In this document: positions 52,573 to 62,959 of the stretch, one piece after another
Layout of the letters: every line of letters starts with the position of its first letter
Numbering within the stretch: the stretch's first letter is position 1
Source of the DNA: Virgibacillus sp. MSP4-1
Lineage (GTDB): Bacteria > Bacillota > Bacilli > Bacillales > Alkalibacillaceae
Direction of reading: 5' to 3'
NCBI RefSeq assembly: GCF_010092505.1
Contig: NZ_CP048021.1
Location: 2,170,001-2,234,000, forward strand
DNA length: 64,000 bases
Position numbers and translations under genes: made by a program
The notes under the pieces: model-generated
Seen by the model: only the letters and a program-made list of their open reading frames with translations
The model's database searches: none
Told to the model about the DNA's origin: nothing

Positions 52573-54078
52573 TTACCGTTTAATTTTAGAATACAAGCCC
52601 TTAACCACACCAAACCCTTCACGTCTCTCAGCACGGGTTAATCCAAGCTTTAAAAACACCACAACAAATACCAAACTATAAAGAATAGACAAAATGATAG
52701 AGTTAATGATACTAGTTTGATTAATAAACAATTCACCCATGCCCCACGTTACTATTCCAGAAAGAACTATGGTAAAGATCACCCCAATGTATTGAGCGTC
52801 GATAGGATGAATCCCCAACTTCCACCATACGTACAATAATTGAAGGATGTTCAGTATTATAATCCCTGCAGCGACGGACACTGCTATACCATAAATTCCC
52901 CAAACATTAACCGTTAGTAACGATAATATTATGACTGAAACAACTTGCGTTAATGTTAAAAGGATCATGTATCTTTGATTGTTCGTCATTAACAATAGAT
53001 ACCCGCTTGATCCTGTCGAAGCATTGACCAATTGTCCAAAGGCTAATACGATTAACACCATATTCCACTGAGTGAATTCCTGGCCAAATAAATTTAAAAT
53101 TAAATCCGAATTTAACATGACCAGTGCGGAAATATAGCCACCTAAAACAAAGGTCCATTTTGTTGTTTTTGCGTAGAATGCTTTCAAATCGGCTAATTTA
53201 TTTTTGCTATATAAATTAGAAATTGTCGGGGCAAAAACCATATTCACTGAAACCAGTATAAAAGATACTAAAATAGTCGTTTGCTGGGAAGCTCTGAATA
53301 TGCCTATTGCATCCGAAGTCAAATAAATTCCCATTAAAAATACGGGAAGAAAATTACTGGCCTGGTTTAGTAGTTTGATTGACATAAATTGGGGGAATAA
53401 TTTCAATACCTCTTTATCAACAGAAAAATGCTTCAATTTTACCCGTTTAAATAGCACTGTTTTCCATAATACTACTATGATTGCTGTTATTAAAAAGCTT
53501 AATAAATAGCTAATGGATATGATTTTCAAATTGCTTATCCCTATGAGATAGGCTAAACATACCAGGAAAAAGAGTATGGTCGGGCGAATGTAGTTTTCAG
53601 GAGTAATTGCCTTAATAAATAAGAACTCTGCTTGATTAAGTGCCCTAAAATATATAATAAGAGATTGAAAGAACACAACCCATATAAAAATTAATAGTCC
53701 TTCACGGTAGTTTTGTATATTAACCATTTCACCAATAATACCTTGGGTTAGTAACATAAATGCAATCACTAAAAATGAAAAAATAGTAACCAAAAAAAGA
53801 ACAGTTAAAACTGTCCGTTGAAAATACTTGGCTCCCTTTTCTTTCCGCTTTGACACAAGTGAGAGTAAAATATTCTCGGAACCTGCACTGGCTACGACAA
53901 CTAGAAAAGTAACTAAGGACATAAAAAAAGTGTATACCCCGAAATTTTCAACGGATAACAGCCTTGCTATGATGATTAGTGTAATATAGCTAACAAGTGC
54001 ACTATAAATTTTTCCGGACATTGTTAATAATGCACCAAATTTTGTTTTCCCTAGTTTTGCTTCTATCTTATTAAGCAT
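52573..54078 (-). CDS. Polysaccharide flippase (Wzx-like)
   Basis: A 501-residue membrane protein of the MOP/polysaccharide export family with about 14 helices. It begins GALLTMSGKIYSALVSYITLI, IIARLLSVENFGVYTFFMS, the usual first two helices. The C-terminus is basic. It moves lipid-linked repeat units across the membrane. It is the last gene of the polysaccharide operon and ends against the IS21 relic. Confidence 0.9.
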   Translation of the reverse strand: MLNKIEAKLGKTKFGALLTMSGKIYSALVSYITLIIIARLLSVENFGVYTFFMSLVTFLVVVASAGSENILLSLVSKRKEKGAKYFQRTVLTVLFLVTIFSFLVIAFMLLTQGIIGEMVNIQNYREGLLIFIWVVFFQSLIIYFRALNQAEFLFIKAITPENYIRPTILFFLVCLAYLIGISNLKIISISYLLSFLITAIIVVLWKTVLFKRVKLKHFSVDKEVLKLFPQFMSIKLLNQASNFLPVFLMGIYLTSDAIGIFRASQQTTILVSFILVSVNMVFAPTISNLYSKNKLADLKAFYAKTTKWTFVLGGYISALVMLNSDLILNLFGQEFTQWNMVLIVLAFGQLVNASTGSSGYLLLMTNNQRYMILLTLTQVVSVIILSLLTVNVWGIYGIAVSVAAGIIILNILQLLYVWWKLGIHPIDAQYIGVIFTIVLSGIVTWGMGELFINQTSIINSIILSILYSLVFVVVFLKLGLTRAERREGFGVVKGLYSKIKR

Positions 54079-54084
54079 ATCGTT

Positions 54085-54861
54085 TTAAACTCCCAGATGA
54101 TATTTAAAATGCCGCCATCCTTCCCGGAAAATAAATTTCACAGCTTTAACAGGATGCTTAAAAACCTTCTTAAAATTATTTTTGTTCTCTTCCTTTTTCA
54201 GTTTCTCTCTATTACCTCGAACTTTATCTAATGGTTTAATGATCTGAGAAGCATTTCTTATTTGTTCTTCAGTAGGATTTATCTCTAAAAAGTTAATAAA
54301 CTGATTAATGATATTGTTATCTGGATTATGCAAGTCCTTAAAATTTATATTAAGGACTTCCTGGGGATCTTTTGCTTTTAGAAATGAATCTAAATGGCTA
54401 TTATATTGTCTGGAAAGCTTTATCCCTTTTCTGATGGGCATTCTATTTCTCTTCTTTAAGGATTTAGCTACTTCTAATTCATCTCTTTTCACACAAATAT
54501 AATATGGGTTATCCAATAGATCATGATATTTCTCAGCGAAAAGCGTTGTACGTGGCTCTTTCCATCCCCATAATTCATTCTTGTTCTTCTCTTTAATCAT
54601 CTTTTCTATATCTTTACGGTTTTCATGAAATGAATTTCTTATTTTTTTATTATTAGGCGGGAAATCCCATGAACTTTTAACGCTGTCTAACATATGATTG
54701 TTAAGTTGCAGAAAATCCATATCTTCTGCATGACCATAAGGATTACCAGAGGAGGAACCAAGCAAACTATCTCCCATATTCACGCCTAATGCCTGCAATA
54801 TTAAAGCGACGGTTGAAGTTCCTGATCGATGCATTCCTAAAACGACTACCTGTTTACTCAT
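54085..54861 (-). CDS. Sulfotransferase family protein
   Basis: A 258-residue protein starting at ATG 54861 after AAAGGTGA. The PAPS loop is VLGMHRSGTSTVALIL at the N-terminus; YICVKRDELEVAKSLKKR supplies the 3'-phosphate site, followed by a helical tail with basic residues. It likely sulfates a sugar of the surface polymer. The start overlaps nothing, but it follows rmlB closely (its ATG lies within 6 bases of the rmlB stop). Confidence 0.8.
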   Translation of the reverse strand: MSKQVVVLGMHRSGTSTVALILQALGVNMGDSLLGSSSGNPYGHAEDMDFLQLNNHMLDSVKSSWDFPPNNKKIRNSFHENRKDIEKMIKEKNKNELWGWKEPRTTLFAEKYHDLLDNPYYICVKRDELEVAKSLKKRNRMPIRKGIKLSRQYNSHLDSFLKAKDPQEVLNINFKDLHNPDNNIINQFINFLEINPTEEQIRNASQIIKPLDKVRGNREKLKKEENKNNFKKVFKHPVKAVKFIFREGWRHFKYHLGV

Positions 54862-54866
54862 ACAGA

Positions 54867-55892
54867 TCACCTTTGTAATTTATATTGCTGTTCAAAATAC
54901 TTCTGATATTCTCCACTAATAATATTCTCCCACCAGTTTTTATTCTCCAAATACCACTGAATCGTTTGCTCAATCCCTGATTCAAACCTATATTTAGGCT
55001 CCCAACCTAGCTGCTCTAATTTAGCAGGATCTATCGCATATCGCTTATCATGCCCTAATCGATCCTCGACAAACTCTATAAGCTCTTCTGACTTCCCTAG
55101 AGCTTTAATAATCGTCTGCACGACTTCTAAATTCGTCCGTTCATTATGCCCGCCGATATTGTAGACTTCACCATTAACACCATCATGCAGTACCAAAGCA
55201 ATAGCTGCACAATGATCATAAACATGTAACCAATCACGAATGTTCTTTCCATCTCCGTAAACGGGCACCTTCTCATTATTTAATACTCGCGAAATGGTTA
55301 ACGGAATTAATTTCTCTGGAAAGTGATAGGGACCATAGTTATTCGAGCAGCGTGTAATATTAACTGGTAAGTTATAGGTTTCATGGTAAGATCGAACAAG
55401 TAAATCTGATGATGCCTTACTTGCGCTATATGGACTGTTCGGCTGCAAAGGGGTTTGTTCTGTGAAAAAGGTCGCCGGGTTAAAGTCCAATTCTCCGTAT
55501 ACTTCATCCGTTGATATGTGGACAAATTTCTCAATGCCTACATGTTTAGCTGCATCCAGCAGGACTTGTGTGCCTAAAACATTCGTGCGTACAAACACTC
55601 CTGGATCGGTAATGGAACGATCGACGTGACTTTCAGCAGCGAAATGGACGACAAAGTCAAATTGTTCTCGTTCAAATAAAGGAAGAATGGTTTCATGATC
55701 TGCAATGTCTGCCTGGATCAAATGATAATTCGCATTCTTTTCTATTTCACGATGTTTTGTTAAGTCCCCTGCATAGGTTAATAAGTCCAAATTATAAATT
55801 TCGTAATCGGGATATTTATGAACCATATATTGAACAAAATTACCGCCGATAAAACCTGCTCCTCCAGTTACAAGAACTTTTTTCTTCGTCAT
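54867..55892 (-). CDS. rmlB: dTDP-glucose 4,6-dehydratase
   Basis: A 341-residue extended short-chain dehydrogenase. ATG 55892 is eight bases after AGGAG. NAD loop GGAGFIGGNFV; HFAAESHVDRSI; catalytic STDEVYGEL with YSASKASSDL (Tyr-x-x-x-Lys); NITRCSNNYGPYHFPEKLIP. It converts dTDP-glucose to the 4-keto-6-deoxy sugar. Order on the minus strand is rmlA-C-D-B. Confidence 0.96.
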   Translation of the reverse strand: MTKKKVLVTGGAGFIGGNFVQYMVHKYPDYEIYNLDLLTYAGDLTKHREIEKNANYHLIQADIADHETILPLFEREQFDFVVHFAAESHVDRSITDPGVFVRTNVLGTQVLLDAAKHVGIEKFVHISTDEVYGELDFNPATFFTEQTPLQPNSPYSASKASSDLLVRSYHETYNLPVNITRCSNNYGPYHFPEKLIPLTISRVLNNEKVPVYGDGKNIRDWLHVYDHCAAIALVLHDGVNGEVYNIGGHNERTNLEVVQTIIKALGKSEELIEFVEDRLGHDKRYAIDPAKLEQLGWEPKYRFESGIEQTIQWYLENKNWWENIISGEYQKYFEQQYKLQR

Positions 55893-55897
55893 CGATT

Positions 55898-56746
55898 TCA
55901 CTCCTGTTCCAATTCTATTAGGTATCTTTGAAGCGCACCCCGCCAGTCTGGCAGTCGATGAAAACCGTTGTCCACTAACTTTTGTTTGGACATACGTGAA
56001 TTTTTGGGACGGTCTGCTCGAGTTGGGTATTCCTCTGTGGAAATGGCATTTACTTTCACGTCCTTCTCTGACTGTGCAAAGATTTCTTCAGCAAACTCCG
56101 CCCATGTGCAAACACCTTCATTAGATGCAAGATAAGTTCCATATTTATCTGTCTGAATCATATCGATTAATAGTCTGGCAAGATCAAATGTATAAGTTGG
56201 CGAACCAAATTGATCCCCAACGACATTTAATTCCTCTTTCGTTTCAGCCAGTCTCAACATTGTTTTGACAAAGTTTTTTCCATTGATGCCGAAGACCCAT
56301 GAAATGCGAACAATGAACCAATGATCCAATAGTTCCTGTACAGCTTTTTCTCCAGCCAGTTTTGTCTGTCCATAATACCCGGTAGGTGTCGTTTCATCCG
56401 TTACTTCAAATGGCTGTTCACCTTGCCCGTCAAACACATAGTCCGTACTAATATACATAAACTTAGCCCCGATCTTTTTTGCTGCCTGGGCTATATATGT
56501 TGTTCCTTTTACATTAACATTCCAACAGTTCTCTTTGTCATCCTCGGCCTGGTCAACAGCAGTATAAGCTGCACAGTGTATAATTGCATCCGGATTTACC
56601 TTTTCAATATAAGATGTAACTTCTTCTTCCTTTGTAAGGTCAAAATCTTTGGTACTGACCCCAACCATATCAAGTCCTTGCTTTTGTCCACGTTTTACCA
56701 CATCATATCCCAATTGACCTGTATAACCTGTAACCATTACCTTCAT
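55898..56746 (-). CDS. rmlD: dTDP-4-dehydrorhamnose reductase
   Basis: A 282-residue reductase. TGYTGQLGYDV nucleotide loop, HCAAYTAVDQAEDD, STDYVFDGQ, YYGQTKLAGEKAV (Tyr-x-x-x-Lys) and RISWVFG. It completes dTDP-L-rhamnose. Six bases separate it from rmlC. Confidence 0.96.
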   Translation of the reverse strand: MKVMVTGYTGQLGYDVVKRGQKQGLDMVGVSTKDFDLTKEEEVTSYIEKVNPDAIIHCAAYTAVDQAEDDKENCWNVNVKGTTYIAQAAKKIGAKFMYISTDYVFDGQGEQPFEVTDETTPTGYYGQTKLAGEKAVQELLDHWFIVRISWVFGINGKNFVKTMLRLAETKEELNVVGDQFGSPTYTFDLARLLIDMIQTDKYGTYLASNEGVCTWAEFAEEIFAQSEKDVKVNAISTEEYPTRADRPKNSRMSKQKLVDNGFHRLPDWRGALQRYLIELEQE

Positions 56747-56752
56747 ATAAAA

Positions 56753-57313
56753 TTACTCTCCATAAATAAAATTATTATCGGCTTCGTTTAGTGTTGGAGC
56801 ATTTTTATCTTTTTCCGATAAAACAGGCGTAACATCCATTGGCCATTCAATCCCAATGACAGGATCATTCCACAGGATTCCACGGTCACATTCTGGTGCA
56901 TAGAATTCATCTACCTTATATTGCACTTCTGCATCTTCCGTTAATGTCATAAATCCGTGGGCAAATCCTTTTGGAATAAGGAATTGTTTCTTATTCTCAG
57001 CCGTTAATTCAACACCGACCCATTCACCAAAAGTTGGACTTCCTTTACGGATATCGATTGCCACGTCATAAATGGATCCTTTCGTGCATCGTACTAATTT
57101 TGTTTGAGCCTTTGGATTAGACTGGTAATGTAAACCTCTCAAAGTGCCTTTGGTTGCAGAAAATGAATGGTTATCCTGAACAAAATTCAGATTAATGCCC
57201 GCTTGCTCAAAATCCTTTTGATTATAGGATTCCATAAACCAGCCACGATGGTCTCCGTGTACAGCAGGCTCAATAATCACTACACCTTCTAATTTTGTTT
57301 TAATAAACTCCAT
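56753..57313 (-). CDS. rmlC: dTDP-4-dehydrorhamnose 3,5-epimerase
   Basis: A 186-residue cupin-type epimerase starting at ATG 57313 (GGGAAGGG upstream); the frame opens at 57331. DHRGWFMESYN, FVQDNHSFSATKGTLRGLHYQ (active-site His in RGLHYQ) and PKGFAHGFMTL are diagnostic. Confidence 0.96.
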   Translation of the reverse strand: MEFIKTKLEGVVIIEPAVHGDHRGWFMESYNQKDFEQAGINLNFVQDNHSFSATKGTLRGLHYQSNPKAQTKLVRCTKGSIYDVAIDIRKGSPTFGEWVGVELTAENKKQFLIPKGFAHGFMTLTEDAEVQYKVDEFYAPECDRGILWNDPVIGIEWPMDVTPVLSEKDKNAPTLNEADNNFIYGE

Positions 57314-57334
57314 CAGTTCCCTTCCCCTCAATAT

Positions 57335-58213
57335 CTAGTATTGAATCTCACCATTTGCAACTTTCATTAAATATTGACCATACTCCGTTTTACTAAGTCT
57401 CTCTCCACATTCCCATAGATGTTCTTTGGTAATCCAACCATTTATATAGGCAACTTCTTCAGGAGCTGAAATTTTAACACCCTGATGCTCTTCTACAGTC
57501 TTTACAAAGTTTGTGGCATCAACCAGCGTCTGGTGTGTACCTGTGTCCAGCCATGTATAACCTCGTCCTAATAATTCTACTTCTAACTCCCCTAATTTTA
57601 AATATTCTTCTGTTATTGAGGTGATTTCCAGTTCTCCTCGACTAGATGGTTTAACATTTTTAGCAATATCTACTACTCTATTATCGTAAAAATACAAACC
57701 TGTTATCGCATAATTTGATTTCGGAAATTGTGGTTTCTCTTCAACACTTATGACTTTATTATTTTCATCAAATTCAACTACACCGAAACGTTCTGGATCT
57801 TGTACGTGATAACCAAATACTGTTGCGCCTTGTTCTTTTTTTGCTGCCTTTTGCAGTATCTTGGTTAGCCCACTGCCATAGTAAATATTATCTCCTAGAA
57901 TCATTGCAACGGAATCATCGCCAATAAATTCTTCTCCAATTAAAAAAGCCTGAGCTAATCCGTCCGGGCTCGGCTGTATTTTATAGTGGAGATTTATTCC
58001 GAATTCTGATCCATCTCCTAATAATGTCTCAAAACGAGGTGTATCTTCTGGAGTGGATATGATTAAAATATCCTTGATTCCAGCAAGCATCAAGATCGAT
58101 AATGGATAATATATCATAGGCTTATCGTATACTGGTAAGAGTTGTTTACTTGTTACTTTTGTTAATGGATAGAGGCGAGTGCCACTACCACCTGCTAATA
58201 TTACTCCTTTCAT
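57335..58213 (-). CDS. rmlA: Glucose-1-phosphate thymidylyltransferase
   Basis: A 292-residue nucleotidyltransferase. [20 protein letters not shown] is the catalytic nucleotide loop; [12 protein letters not shown] and [17 protein letters not shown] complete the core. It makes dTDP-glucose, first step to L-rhamnose. Confidence 0.96.
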   Translation of the reverse strand: MKGVILAGGSGTRLYPLTKVTSKQLLPVYDKPMIYYPLSILMLAGIKDILIISTPEDTPRFETLLGDGSEFGINLHYKIQPSPDGLAQAFLIGEEFIGDDSVAMILGDNIYYGSGLTKILQKAAKKEQGATVFGYHVQDPERFGVVEFDENNKVISVEEKPQFPKSNYAITGLYFYDNRVVDIAKNVKPSSRGELEITSITEEYLKLGELEVELLGRGYTWLDTGTHQTLVDATNFVKTVEEHQGVKISAPEEVAYINGWITKEHLWECGERLSKTEYGQYLMKVANGEIQY

Positions 58214-58228
58214 AATAAAGTAGCTCCT

Positions 58229-58909
58229 TTATAACCAATTATTATAGGAAACCAATTTTTTATATACTTTTTCACAGTCTATAAACTTTTTATCTTCAAC
58301 AATATTACTTTTAACTAATTGTTTTTTCTCTTCTCTCAAGTCTGAAGGTAATGCTAATTTCTCAGTATCTTTTTCATCTTCTATAATTCTTTTTTGAACA
58401 TTTTCTATAACAACATTAATGTTGTCTACACTATTTAAATTCATATCAAAATTTACATAATCCCTAATATCTTTCAGTACCTTTAGCGGTTGTTTTATCA
58501 CATCTTCAAAATTGAGAACTAATATATCTTCTTTATGTTTATAGACAAACTCATAAAAGTACTTATACTCTAAAATAGCATATCTTGTGTTAGTAGAAAA
58601 TCGAGTAATACGTGATGATATAGCATCCTTGGGTTTTCTAATAATAACTATCATTGGTACTTTTTTACGTATTGCTTTTTTTAAATTAGGTATAGAATGT
58701 GAATGATGAGCTATATTTAATCCATTATAATTTTCTTTCACCAAGTATTGTAGGAATGTATTAGCTGAAGATGGATATGCCTCTATACAGATATCAGTCC
58801 TTTTATTCACAATGTTGTATTTGCCATTTTGAAAATTATTTTTATAACTAGAATATATAGAATAAATAAATTCATTACTCTTTAATAAAACTTTAATTGT
58901 TTGAAACAT
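58229..58909 (-). CDS. Sulfotransferase-like protein
   Basis: A 226-residue protein with a sulfotransferase pattern: EAYPSSANTFLQYL at about residues 42-55 (PAPS 5'-phosphosulfate loop) and MIVIIRKPKDAISSRIT at about 88-105 (3'-phosphate loop). It is AT-rich, like the neighbouring polymerase and glycosyltransferases and unlike rmlA-D. Probably a second carbohydrate sulfotransferase of the locus. It is the first gene after the structured RNA candidate. Confidence 0.75.
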   Translation of the reverse strand: MFQTIKVLLKSNEFIYSIYSSYKNNFQNGKYNIVNKRTDICIEAYPSSANTFLQYLVKENYNGLNIAHHSHSIPNLKKAIRKKVPMIVIIRKPKDAISSRITRFSTNTRYAILEYKYFYEFVYKHKEDILVLNFEDVIKQPLKVLKDIRDYVNFDMNLNSVDNINVVIENVQKRIIEDEKDTEKLALPSDLREEKKQLVKSNIVEDKKFIDCEKVYKKLVSYNNWL

Positions 58910-59583
58910 AAACTTACTCCTTCTATAAATTATTATTTTCTTGAATTTTTTCCACTTTTCTCTCTGATCAAAGCCAATAAAAATAATCTGTTGCTAATAT
59001 AAGCGTGCCTTGTATCTTACTTTTAACATTGTGGTCGCCCTCCCCAATACATCTTGGGGCTTTGCGTTCAACTCGACCTTGGTAAAGGCTTAGAACCGAA
59101 ATACTCCTGAAAGGGTCTAAACCCTAATGGTATTTACTGAATATTGACCCTCGAGAATGAATTTACATAAATTGTCGAAAACCTAATAAGAAAATATATC
59201 AATAAGTAATACTCCTCAAATTATACTTCAAGAATGATATAAAAATACAGCAGCAATTATATAAATGTAGTTTTCCCTACAAAACATGGATAATAGTTAT
59301 TCAGTTAAACACCTATTCATGACCATATTTAAACTAAACAAATTGAAGGAAACCGTTTTTTATTTAACACTCTCCCACGCAATCCTTTTCTAAGCTTGCT
59401 TATGACTATAAAAGTAATCAAACTAAGTACATAGCCTTGAAGTCCCCATTGTCAAAATTATTAACTATATTAGCCTTATGAGCTTGTGAATTTAATATTT
59501 GATTTTAACTTGACCCTATAATTGGATATCAAAAGGTGTTCTTTATACTTTAAAACGTCCTAAATAGATAGAAAAAGGATTTA
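58910..59583 (-). other. Intergenic region with RNA candidate and a flippase-like remnant
   Basis: It holds the structured element at 59030-59128. Farther up, the minus strand around 59338-59455 reads WGLQGYVLSLITFIVISKLR followed by KGLRGRVLNKKRF and a stop, which looks like the end of a lost membrane protein (flippase type). The remaining AT-rich sequence shows nothing. Confidence 0.4.
59030..59128 (-). ncRNA. Structured RNA candidate in the polysaccharide operon
   Basis: On the minus strand: GUUUAGACCC pairs with GGUUCUAAGC; CCUU-UACC-AAGG is a small hairpin; GGUCG pairs with CGACC, enclosing GAACGCAAAGC and the perfect hairpin CCCCAA-GAUGUA-UUGGGG. It is GC-rich against an AT-rich background and precedes the sulfotransferase-rmlA-rmlB block. 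It lacks the GGCAAA and GCAGCC parts of c-di-GMP-I. An antiterminator of the eps-associated (EAR/epsC) kind would fit the position; I cannot confirm the class. Confidence 0.45.
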
Positions 59584-60756
59584 TTAATTACGCTGTGACA
59601 ATTCTAACCAGAAATAAATACTAGAAACATTAGCTATTGAAACTAAAGCCCCCTCAAACATGTGATATATTATTATTAAACAAACAATACCAACTGAAAT
59701 TTGACTAAATCTATAAATCCTCAATGTGTTTGCATATATCTTTTTATATAATAATCTAATTATTATAAACAGCCAAATAAATAGACCAAAAATACCATAG
59801 AATTGATAAATTTCCAAAAAGCCGTTGTGAGATCCCATTCCTTCTTTTTGGCCTATTCCAAAAAAGAAGGTTTGCCAGTTATCTACACTTATTATCCTTA
59901 ACCAATTCGCTATTCTCCCACTAGAAAATTCATTTAAATTAAGGTTGAAATTATAATTGCTCAAATTAAGTAGTAATAGTAAAAGAATTAATGAAGTAGT
60001 ACTTAAAAAAAGAACTATAGAAACAAAAATCTTTTTGGGGACAATTAAATAGATTTTAATCATGAACCAAGCTATTAATGTTAATGTAACAATTATTATT
60101 CCAGCCCTTGATTGAGATAGATACACTAGATAAACACTGGAGAATGCTGTAATTATCAAAAGAATTTTTAAGGGTACTTTAGAGAATATATACCAAAGTC
60201 TTATTGATATAAAAAAAACTATTACAGAAAATTGGCTAAGTTCATTTGGGTTATTAAAAGGTCCCGTAAATCTATATCTTACATTATTCAGAATATATGA
60301 TGTAGAATCATTTACGCTGATTAGAGAAGGCAAAATTATAAATAGAAAAGATATCACTAAATAAATTATTAATATAGATTTAAATAATGAAAAGTCTATT
60401 TTAGGATACAAATATACAGCTACGATTCCTGTAATGAAATATATAATAAAATTTGATAAAGAAGTAATTATACTAAGATTTGTACTACTAACTACATAAA
60501 GTAAATTAAGTAAGCATGATAGTGCTAATAATGCTGAAAAAAAAATAAATTGATAATGAATAACTAAATTTTTCTTAACTTTTCTATAAATACCAAAAAT
60601 AAACATAATGAAAAGAATATATTTTCCAATATATATAAATATGTTAGTTTCATATATTTTGTAATATGAAATGATATAAAAAATTGCCGACAATGAGACT
60701 ATTAGAATCCAACTAATATTAATATCCTGATCATACGAATTATTGTCATCTTTCAT
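59584..60756 (-). CDS. O-antigen polymerase/ligase-like membrane protein (Wzy-like)
   Basis: A 390-residue protein from ATG 60756 (GGAGG ten bases upstream). About eleven membrane helices with a large extracellular loop after the middle (residues ~275-315: ISVDNWQTFFFGIGQKEGMG). The SQSRAGIIIVTLTLIAW segment is typical of the Wzy/WaaL family. It probably joins repeat units of the surface polymer. Confidence 0.85.
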   Translation of the reverse strand: MKDDNNSYDQDINISWILIVSLSAIFYIISYYKIYETNIFIYIGKYILFIMFIFGIYRKVKKNLVIHYQFIFFSALLALSCLLNLLYVVSSTNLSIITSLSNFIIYFITGIVAVYLYPKIDFSLFKSILIIYLVISFLFIILPSLISVNDSTSYILNNVRYRFTGPFNNPNELSQFSVIVFFISIRLWYIFSKVPLKILLIITAFSSVYLVYLSQSRAGIIIVTLTLIAWFMIKIYLIVPKKIFVSIVLFLSTTSLILLLLLLNLSNYNFNLNLNEFSSGRIANWLRIISVDNWQTFFFGIGQKEGMGSHNGFLEIYQFYGIFGLFIWLFIIIRLLYKKIYANTLRIYRFSQISVGIVCLIIIYHMFEGALVSIANVSSIYFWLELSQRN

Positions 60757-60828
60757 CGAGGCACATCCTCCAAAGATTATATTTGGGACTGAAAATATTA
60801 ATTGCATTAGTAAATTGTATGTTATTTA

Positions 60829-61908
60829 CTATGAATTATTTGAATCAACTAAATTATTCAAAACTCTCTTAATTTTTTCATACTGAACATTAGTATTATA
60901 CTCATTCTCAAAACTATATAATGCATTGTAAGACAATTGCTTTCTTAATGATTTATCACACATTATTTTTTCAATGGCGTCAATCCAATCTTTTTCAGTT
61001 TTACACAAATATCCTGCTTTAGATTTATAAACAATATCCTTATTAATCCCCACAGGTGACGCAAGTATTGGTTTTCCAAGGGCTATATATTGAATAAGCT
61101 TAAAGCCACATTTCCCTTTATTGAATTGATCGTCAATTAGAGGCATAATTCCGATATCAATCTTTTTCAAATCATTTAAATAAGTATTTAAGCTCCACTT
61201 AACAAAGTATGAATTATTAATTTTATCAAGATATCCATGATGATCATCACAAATTATTTTAAACCTTACATTAGGATAAACTCTAGTTATCTTATTAATA
61301 GCATCAGTTACTAATTTCAAATTTTTTATAGTTGTTGGTGCTCCAATCCAACCTATAATAAAATCCTCATGTTCAGTTTCATTGTGTTCTTCTACATTTA
61401 TATATTGTTCTTTGTCTACAACAGTTGGAATAATAACTATATTATTATTATATTTTTTAGCATATTCATATAGATATTCATTTCCGCATATAACATAATC
61501 TGCATTACTGATTAAATAATTCGTTTTTTTTCTTGGTCTATGAGTTAAAAATAGTGCATCATCAAATTCATAAACTATCTTACAATTAAAGACTTTTAAA
61601 TATTTAGAGATCGGTATATTTATACTTGAAATAAAATCCCTGTTAATATGAATAATATCAAAAAATGGAGCTAGAAAAATTAGTACCATCATCCTTTTCA
61701 AAAAAGCATATAGCCAAAAAAGCAAAGGCAATAGTTTTTTGCTAAGGTAATCTTCTTTATGTTTCATTTTAAAATCAAACACTTTATCACTGTAAAACTT
61801 TGAGTAAAAAGTTTTAATATTGTCGGCCCTGAAATATTTTTCATATTGAAAAATTCTATATCTACTCGGTGATGCTAAGATAGAATTAGTAAAAAATAAT
61901 ATTTTCAT
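60829..61908 (-). CDS. Glycosyltransferase (GT4-like)
   Basis: A 359-residue GT-B fold enzyme. N-terminal FTNSILASPSRYRIFQYEKY, then VYEFDDALFLTHR; C-terminal GWIGAPTTIKNL, IGIMPLID and GFKLIQYIALGKPILASPVG, the donor-binding region. Soluble with a membrane-associating helix near residue 80. It adds one sugar of the repeat unit. Confidence 0.85.
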   Translation of the reverse strand: MKILFFTNSILASPSRYRIFQYEKYFRADNIKTFYSKFYSDKVFDFKMKHKEDYLSKKLLPLLFWLYAFLKRMMVLIFLAPFFDIIHINRDFISSINIPISKYLKVFNCKIVYEFDDALFLTHRPRKKTNYLISNADYVICGNEYLYEYAKKYNNNIVIIPTVVDKEQYINVEEHNETEHEDFIIGWIGAPTTIKNLKLVTDAINKITRVYPNVRFKIICDDHHGYLDKINNSYFVKWSLNTYLNDLKKIDIGIMPLIDDQFNKGKCGFKLIQYIALGKPILASPVGINKDIVYKSKAGYLCKTEKDWIDAIEKIMCDKSLRKQLSYNALYSFENEYNTNVQYEKIKRVLNNLVDSNNS

Positions 61909-61960
61909 AAAAACATCCTCTTAATAATAAGCTTAATCACATTTTACATCTTAGCAAAGT

Positions 61961-62959
61961 TCAGGTATTAATTACCTGCTTCATACACTGGGACAAATTT
62001 TCACTGGACATCGGATTAAAAAATGCCACTTTATCATATCCATCCAATATTTCATGTGAAAACTCGCAATCCGATGCTAATATACGCGTTTGATGTAATT
62101 TAGCTTCTAATAATGGTAGACCAAAAGTTTCGATATAAGAGGGGAAAATTAAAATTGATTTACTATAATAGTTATAAACCTCTTCTAACTTAATTTTCCC
62201 TAGAAAGTATATTGGAAGATTATATTTCATTACTAAAGCAAAAATGTCCCGTGTCTCTTTATTATCGTCTTTGCTTATGGTAAAGTATACTTCAAAATTA
62301 TTTATGCCTTTCTCTATTAGTGCCTTTGTAGCTTTCACAATAACTTTATGATTTTTATACGATTGTCCACTTGCTGGATAAAAAAATATTTTTTTATTTA
62401 AGTTAGTATCTTTATATTTTTTTTTAACTTCTATATTGACTTTTGGTTCTTGAATGTCAATTTTTCCTTGAGTTACTTTTGTTTTTTTTAAGCAACTTTC
62501 CTTCATCCATTTAGTTTGAACGATTACTCTATCAGCTTTTCTTATTGACCTAAATATTATATTACTAATTATATTTTGATAAATCCAAAACTTTAGGTTT
62601 TCTCTCATACCAAACTTAATATCGACAAAAGGTAATGGCTGGTGTACGTATAAAGTCTGAAATGATTTCACTTTAGGTATAATTGTGTTTTGTAGTGAAA
62701 TAACTTCATCTGTATCTGTTAGATATTTACGGACTAATTTAGGTGCTACAAAATTATCAAAATATAATCTATGAAACCAACTTTTCTTAACCCAAGGATA
62801 TTTCAAAACTTTAACATCCTTCGTATCCTGCAACTCTGGTGTACTAACTACAAAAATCCATTCGTTATCCTTATCATTAATTGCATTTTGGTAATATTGA
62901 TTCAATATAGTCAGGGCTCCGCCACTTTCAGCTGGAACGTCAAATACCATAATTCTCAA
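61961..62959 (-). CDS. Glycosyltransferase family 1/4-like
   Basis: A 332-residue enzyme. It begins MRIMVFDVPAESGGALTIL; the C-terminal half has FFYPASGQSYKNHKVIVKA and FPSYIETFGLPLLEAKLHQT, the classical GT4 E-x7-E region. The ATG overlaps the stop of the epimerase gene (ATGA). Confidence 0.87.
   Translation of the reverse strand: MRIMVFDVPAESGGALTILNQYYQNAINDKDNEWIFVVSTPELQDTKDVKVLKYPWVKKSWFHRLYFDNFVAPKLVRKYLTDTDEVISLQNTIIPKVKSFQTLYVHQPLPFVDIKFGMRENLKFWIYQNIISNIIFRSIRKADRVIVQTKWMKESCLKKTKVTQGKIDIQEPKVNIEVKKKYKDTNLNKKIFFYPASGQSYKNHKVIVKATKALIEKGINNFEVYFTISKDDNKETRDIFALVMKYNLPIYFLGKIKLEEVYNYYSKSILIFPSYIETFGLPLLEAKLHQTRILASDCEFSHEILDGYDKVAFFNPMSSENLSQCMKQVINT

Noticed and set aside
59030..59128. 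Second c-di-GMP-I riboswitch because of ACGCAAAGC
   Set aside because: The GGCAAA strand, the GGGYCU receptor and the 3' GCAGCC/GGCUGCC segment are missing; stem order differs.
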